Notes under the pieces: generated by a model | The model's input: only the letters and a program-made list of their open reading frames with translations | The model's database searches: none | What the model was told of the DNA's origin: nothing | Position numbers and translations under genes: made by a program | Assembly: GCA_036924285.1 (NCBI GenBank) | Contig: JAYKYS010000007.1 | Coordinates: 14,322,001 to 14,386,000 of the forward strand | Length of the DNA stretch: 64,000 nucleotides | From: Asterella californica | Lineage: Eukaryota > Streptophyta > Marchantiopsida > Marchantiales > Aytoniaceae | Direction of reading: 5' to 3' | Shown here: in pieces, positions 57,675 to 64,000 of the stretch | Numbering within the stretch: the first letter of the stretch is position 1 | Layout: each line of letters begins with the position of its first letter

Positions 57675-60600
57675 TCATGCATTCAGCGCTGTCTCGGGCT
57701 CCTCGTTACTATCGTCAACAGATGAGAGGAGCTCTAACTCTGCCCACAAAAGCGGTGAACATTTGGAAGACGCTGCCTCTGGAGACATATTGAGGGTGGT
57801 CGACAACATCCATGTAACTTCTCTCATTGACGGTCGTTTGCTGGCCCTTGGTTGAATGCACGCGCGAACAACGTCACAAATGGCCACGAGTTCGTCGTGG
57901 TTGTAAGATTTCAACGAGGGATCTACCATGTACCACATCATCTTCGGGTCACTCAGATACTCCTTGGCCTGCCAATTAAGCACAACCTTGTTAACGCAAC
58001 CGATCTTCCTCTATCAAACATCATGAGAGAATTTACACCAAAAGCAGAAATGACAACCGACCGTGGAAGGCTGAGACAAAGTGAGAAAAGAGACAAGCGT
58101 TTCTAGCATTGGGAAGCACCAAATAGATCCTTTCCAGCTACACCGCGTGCCAAGACTGTACAAGAAACACAATGGACAAGAACGGACATCCAGATGAGAG
58201 CACCCACCCAGTCGATAAGTGATACTTGTGTATCACTGTAAGGGGTTCGCCCAGTCAGTGTCTCCAGTAAAAACACACCGAAACTCAAGACATTACTTTC
58301 GAAGTCAGGGGCATGCCGATCATGGCCCTCGCAATCATCATATCCGATGGCGTTTATAAACTCACTGAACGACTTCCGCCTACCCAGGGTATTAATCCCC
58401 ACAGACAGCTTCGATATGCCGAAGTCCGCGACCTGTCAGTCCGTGCAGCAACAATCCTTGGTCATATTCCTTTACGTGCAAGGAACTTCCATTTCTGTGG
58501 GTTCACTCTCCAGAACAAATGTACGGAAGTCTAAGTCTACTTCAGTTGTGCACATCAAGATCCTCAACTTGCACCACTCGTTTTAGTATCCATACCTTGG
58601 CAGCGTAATCTTCAGTAAGATACACAGAGTTGGCATCGAAATTGAGATGGCTAGTTGGAGGCACTAGCTCATGATGCATGTACTGAAGACCATAAGCAGC
58701 ACCCATCACTATTCTCATTCGCATTGGCCAGTCCAAATGCTCAGACTCCTTTTCTAAAAGCACAAAAGAAGACAATCAAATTACTCTCTGTTAAGCCTCC
58801 CACCGATTCGAAGATGAACCGCACGGAATCTGGAACTAGTAGGAAACAGCGGGAGTACCAGAATGTAAACTTCATTCATGACTAAGGAAGGGGATGAAAT
58901 CTTAGTCCATCCCTATCTTTGTAGACATCAACAAAATCTGCCGAGAACTGTATGGTTTATAGCCAACAGATACCAATTACAAACGAAGTACAATATTTCT
59001 TCTCTAAAGGTTCTCACTGAGAGCTAAAAAACTGAGTGCATCACTACCGTACGCCTAACATATTAAGCTCGGTAGAAACAACATGATCAGACAGAGAAAG
59101 CAAAAGCCGTTTGGACCCATGAATTGATCAGTACTGTGAAGGTGTTCGTGGAGTGTGCCATTCGGAGCATACTCGAAGACCAACATTCTTTCAAAAGGCT
59201 CTTCTTCTGTACAATATGCCAACAAGTTGACGAGATTTCTGTGGTTCATTCGGGCTAGAGCTTCAACCTGGTTGTCACACAACAGAGGGAAAGTAAGAGT
59301 TCCCGGAGAGTTCCATCTATTGAGTAAGATCCCATATGATACTCACTAGTTACCCTTGTGAAGCATGGAACGAAACGCATGCACTGTCCTAGGTCATTTG
59401 TACAGACCAGAAACCCGGTGGTCAACCTCCAAAGCGTCTCTTAATTCAGTGAAGCTTCCGGTCAAGGATTTACTAAAAGGGCATTGAACAGCAATGCTTA
59501 AGACCAAAAAGATGCTTTCAGAGTAAAACTGTATCAAACTCGAACAAAGGGAAAAAATGACAACGGAAAAAAATAGATCTTTTTTCTTCCTAGTTTTTCA
59601 CTACTTACTGTCTTCGCGACGACTATACCTGGCTACGCATCTTACTGGCTGTTTATACACTCCGCTTGGCGATGAAGCGGGTTAGAGAAGAAAATGAGAC
59701 TCTGCATTTAGAAAACGCTAGACGTTCTCCACCTTTGGCCTCAACGCATTATCTTGGCTTCCCCTGTATTTCTTTATTCTATTCGCAACATAAATCAACA
59801 AAAAATAATATCTATTTGGATCTCAACGTGCACAGTGCTTCATTCACGGACAGATTTAATCTGGACACTTCAGCTACAACCGCCTGAATCTCTTCGGGAT
59901 AAAGTACAGTACCTTCCGACGGAAGTACAGCTCTGTATTGGGAGTCCAGCTTGTAGGGGGTATTCGAATGCTCGTGACAGCAACCTCGGTACCATTTGTC
60001 AGAGTCCCTTTAAACACGATGCTATCTGTCGAGGAACCAATGATGTTGCTGAAGTCTTCACAAGCAGTTTCCAGTTCGTCTCTACTAATTGAAGGTACAC
60101 CTGTTGAACAACATGATTAGTACCCAGAGAGGTCGAAGGCTATGGATCTGAATTAAACATCAGCAAAGACTGACTGACTCGCCCCTCAGATTACCCATAC
60201 ATTACTTTGAGACGCATATTTGGCATGCGATGTGGGGCATCAGAAAAGCAGTACGTCACACTTCATAGACAAGGATGACATAGCTAACCTGTCACAAAAG
60301 TTTTCTGCAACTGCCCGCTTACGTGACCACTCATACCAGCTTTCCATGGGCTCACAGTTGCTCTTTTCCGCTTTTTGTGAAGACACGTGATAGCCGATAC
60401 AAGAAGCAGAAGTAAGAAGCAGAGGAACGCAGCGGGTCCTATCAGGAAAACCCATAACAGCGGCTCACGATTAGAGTGCGCTTCGTCCCGGACTCTAGTT
60501 GGTGAAGGTGGACCACTTGCTGTGACTGAATCGTTGAGTGCTTTGCCACGAGGAGATGGTGCACGAGCAGAGTCCACCCCTGGTGATGCTGTTGGAGTCC

Positions 60601-61659
60601 TTCTGCCCTCTTTGATATATGCAGAGACAAAGTGCATCCCAAAACAGTTAGTTGACTAAAGAGAACGGATTTTTATAATGTTGAACAAGTATTTCCCACA
60701 AACAACGTAGAACTTTCTGCGATCTCGGCAAGACACAGCATATTCGATGCCGAGATACACACCAGGATTCCTACAAACTGTGCAAACATTGTCGCATAGA
60801 CTTTTGCTTCAATAGGGTAACACAACTTCAGGAGACCAACGCATAGGGAGATTTCTTGCAGAAAGTAATGAATGGTACTGGAGCCTCTGTTGTTCTTAGT
60901 AGTCCTCTAAGAATCGATATTGGATATGCCAAGCAGGCCCAAGACTCATTTCTAGGAGTACGACAACTAAGGGAATAAAACAACCTTTCATTACAGTATG
61001 ACCGTGTTTGAAAATACAACTGTGACGCGCAGCAAGACTCACAATTCAAGAGTCCTAAGGACCACTCAACTGTGGTCCCATGTACTTCAAAGTCGCTGTT
61101 AGCGAGGAGACCAACTCACAGACGTGGTCCGGCTCTATCTTCTAGCCGCTTTAATCAAGAATAGATCATGATATATCAACCACTTAGCGGTCTAGATTGT
61201 GGTTTTCGCTCAACATTTGCTTCAAAGAAGATTTATGGCTCAAAGCCAACTGTTCCAGACCCATTCAGGGGTATGAAGAGCCTGAAAACCCATGATCTTG
61301 TTCTCAAAACTCCGTTGCGCAGCTTGAAAGGAATGTACTTATTAATCAAGCAATGCTGTAGTAATCAGTTTCCAGCGCACTCTCGTAAATGGTCTAATTC
61401 AGGCAGGTTCCGTTCTTAAACGTAGAAACTCCTGCTCGTGTTTTAGCTGGCACAGCAGTTTGTTTCTAGTTGACTAGTATCAACCAAAAGATGGACACAC
61501 GGATGGACCTCTACACCGAGAGAACCATATATCTTGGAGCATACCTTCTAGAAGTACACGCCCCGAGCAGCGCTGGACTGCGCCAACCAAGAAGACCAGC
61601 ACCAAAGTCCCCGACAGTAACACCCTCTTGCATTCTCTCGTTGACCTCCGTTGACACAT
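57675..61659 (-). CDS. LRR-receptor-like pseudokinase of the MRH1/MDIS2 type (5' part unresolved)
   Basis: This is a plasma-membrane receptor-like protein of the group containing Arabidopsis MRH1 and MDIS2 (root-hair and pollen-tube signalling). Confident exons in transcript order: about 60619-60289, 60100-59913, 59267-59135, 58753-58596, 58432-58208, 57968-57675; they join in phase. Seen in order: Ser/Pro-rich juxtamembrane stretch, transmembrane segment (LLWVFLIGPAAFLCFLLLLL) and basic stop-transfer KKRKR, the family motif SGQLQKTFVTG, then a kinase-like domain ending SPLLWAELELLSS. It lacks catalytic features: no glycine loop (IIGSSTDSIVF), Thr where the VAIK Lys should be (VAVTSI), and SHLNF in place of HRDLK, although DFG is kept. 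This matches the family, so the pseudokinase state is probably ancestral. A candidate signal-peptide exon is 61659-61545 (MCQRRS... LVLVFLVGAVQ). LRR exons expected between 60620 and 61545 were not recognised. Confidence 0.85.
60620..61544. other. Stretch expected to hold LRR exons, none recognised
   Basis: No frame on the minus strand shows a clear LxxLxLxxN repeat. Either the LRR exons are short and diverged, they have been lost, or the first exon lies elsewhere. The phrase EFLRLRTEPA near 61425 ends quickly in a stop. Confidence 0.4.
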
Positions 61660-64000
61660 TCCGATGACCTTATGTCTGGCATGCGGGATGTAAATTTTAC
61701 TCGATATGTTCCTCACTAAACGATTCGTCAAATCGGTTTCCAGGTAATAAGACGAGACGCCTCATTCACAATACCCTGTCCGGCATACGGGTACTAAACC
61801 ACGCCAGATCAACTGGAATCTGTTTTCCAACCTGTGAACTAGTAGTATTCCTTCTAGAGAGACCCAATCTAACTCCACCCAGCCACTCCACGCGCGGCTA
61901 GCTCCAACCTGTGAGACATACTGCCTTGTTCCCATTACTCTTGTTCCTGAGCGCTTGATCCATTGAGTCCAACTATCCTCAAACCTAGTCCACCTTTTCC
62001 TACGCCCAGGCAAAGCTTCTAACAGATATCTTTCATCCTTTAGAGAATTTTCCAGAGAACCTTCTGCTTGGCATGCCTGTCGGAGCGTTGATGGCTGACC
62101 TTCAAGAACTCAAGTCCTCGTTCCAGAAGACTACAATACACTCCAACGGGAAGACAACCAGTTGAATTAATAGGAACTTACGTGAGGACGGCAAGCAGCT
62201 GGGTTAAAGGTTGCACGGGACAAAGTGTCGCTTTAACAATTGGCGGCGGACAACGAACTGCAGCAGAATAGCCGTGGAGATTATGTCCTTGCTTTTACGA
62301 TTATCAGCTGCGAGAAAGACGCTTTTTCTTTTGCACTATACACAGTTTCGGAAGGAATGGAACAAAGGCTACTGCCGAGGTAGATCTAGGGTCCCAAAAT
62401 CACAAAGCTAGCGTTGAAAGGACTGGCGTCCCTTACAGATTTATCCTTGTCTGAGAGCAAAAGATCCCCAACCCGTACCCAAGAGGACGAAGAGTCAGCT
62501 ATTGTCCTTCTACTCGAATAACAAGAGACCTGCGAGGAGAATACCGACTGCACCGAGAAGGCGTAGGCTACCAAGGAGCCCGGGACTCGAGAACGGACAC
62601 TAACTCACTCGCTAACACACAGGAAGCCTGACAAGAATCTTCTTCCCTCCATCTTCCGAGGAAGCAGTAAACATTCGGCCGTGAGAGGAATCAATCTATA
62701 AGCAATTAACCGAAATTTTGCAATCTTGCCCAGCACAGCCAAGCCAAACAAACAGAGACCAGCCTTCCCTGCTGAGCTTCATTCGTAAGGAAGGAGCAGA
62801 AGCTGCAGATAGCAAGCTAGAGACGACAACGACGGATGATCGAGGCGTGCAAGAGCGTGTGAAGACATGAATGATCTGGACTTCCCGTCCGCATGCGACG
62901 CACGCGTGACCTGCTTGCTCTCTTCTACCGGTTGTAGCCACCGGTACAACAACCTCAGTGGCTGTAGTTACCGGGTCTAGCCAGTCCTACTTTTTGAACT
63001 TCGCAAATCTTCTTCCATATTGGACAGCTGGAAGACGCCTTCCGTGCCATTCTTTCTTACTGCCTGTGCTCGTGTCGTTTTTCTCTGCTGCTTCTACTTA
63101 CTTTCGGTACTACTGTGTGAACGGGATTGACTAACCACGGTTATGGCTCACAATACGGAACTTTAGTATCCTGTTGAAAGAGGGCAAGTAAGAAGGAAGT
63201 TTCCCCACATCAGCTAACGAAGCAGTTAGGGAACTTCAACGAGGAGCAGATTTGAGGCAGATCGTTGCATTTTAAAAGCATAACCTGTCAATCATTTTGT
63301 GGTTTCTTTATAATATTGCGTGTATACTGTAATCAGTTGACAAGTTGAGGTCGTGAGGACTCCTCTATCAACTCGAATTGTTCTTTTTTTCACATAAATT
63401 TGGTTGATCTCACCCGCAGTAAGTTTATTACGTTTAATCACAGTTTAATCGCACCCCTCTTAACAATGTATTGTTTGATCACTTCTTTGATTAACTATCA
63501 ATAGAAACCATTCATTTTCTCATGTCTTTCATCATTTCATTACTTTCATTTGTGATTAAATATATTTTTATTTAAATCATTTCAATAATACATATCAAAA
63601 TATACATATTCAGAAACACATGTGTGCAGTACAACATATCATCAATATGACAAAGTTTCATCATCAATAGCCAGTTAAAGATGTAATCGAGGAAAAAAAC
63701 TTAACTAGAGTGTGATCAAGCAAATTTCTGTTTTCTTCAATGACAAAGATGTGACTAACTGATTGTGATCTCCAGTATGTTGTCTAGAAGTCTTCGAGCT
63801 TCTTATTGCATCCGAAAGATTCACTACTTGACAACTTTTTCTAGTAATTCTCTATCTTTGCAGCTGTCGGTTGTCAGTAACATGTGGATTCATGACTGGT
63901 TACAACGGCCGGGAAGCGGAACTGGTAAATCACCATTGTCAACCATTGATACATAATCACTAATGGAAACCATCCGAGGTCTACATATGAGTAAGCATGT
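61660..64000. other. Upstream flank of the receptor-kinase gene, no supported gene
   Basis: Short ORFs at 61762-62013, 62386-62574 and 62696-62941 (minus) have no family. A perfect 7-bp hairpin TACCGGT/ACCGGTA lies near 62929-62946. From about 63250 to the end the DNA is AT-rich without genes. The promoter of the minus-strand receptor gene should lie in the first part. Confidence 0.4.

Noticed and set aside
1..64000. CRISPR arrays, rRNA genes or prokaryotic operons
   Set aside because: No regularly spaced identical repeats, no rRNA-like sequence, and the genes are spliced eukaryotic genes.

Overview
The window looks like nuclear DNA of a streptophyte (green plant lineage). The evidence is three spliced genes with plant-type products: a plant-form DCAF1, an eEF1B-gamma and an MRH1/MDIS2-type receptor pseudokinase. 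Two plant-style LTR retrotransposons and long AT-rich gene-free stretches fit this. A seedless plant or charophyte-grade lineage is my inference, mainly because retrotransposons carrying DNA methyltransferases have, to my knowledge, been reported from charophytes; the sequence does not settle it.

Layout. 1-10656: a decayed Ty3/gypsy element with a GC-richer non-coding leader, Gag, a 1.4 kb non-coding interruption, protease, an unexpected C5-cytosine DNA methyltransferase (DNMT) module, reverse transcriptase/RNase H, integrase and a C-terminal PHD finger. 10657-20097: AT-rich intergenic DNA with a tRNA-like relic, short palindromes and weak transposon-like ORFs. 20098-30702 (minus): DCAF1, 14 exons, 2057 codons, one GC-AG intron. 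31000-38827: intergenic, with a LINE-like 3' end near 33.9 kb. 38828-44154: a full-length Ty1/copia element with 229-bp LTRs, primer-binding site, polypurine tract and 5-bp target duplication, but a broken polyprotein. 44160-51690: intergenic, including a degenerate hairpin-bearing repeat array at 45.47-46.0 kb. 51691-54254 (minus): eEF1B-gamma, 7 exons, 429 codons. 57675-about 61.66 kb (minus): receptor pseudokinase whose 3' exons are clear and whose 5' (LRR) part is unresolved.

The three host genes do unrelated jobs (CRL4 ubiquitin-ligase substrate receptor, translation elongation scaffold, cell-surface signalling) and do not form a functional cluster. The standout is the gypsy element, whose pol region shows DNMT motifs I, IV, VI, VIII and X between protease and reverse transcriptase, in the same frame as the reverse transcriptase, and which ends in a PHD finger: a DNA-methylation writer and a probable chromatin reader in one mobile element. 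Both retrotransposons carry many premature stops and active-site losses that fit C-to-T or G-to-A transitions, as expected from deamination of methylated cytosines.
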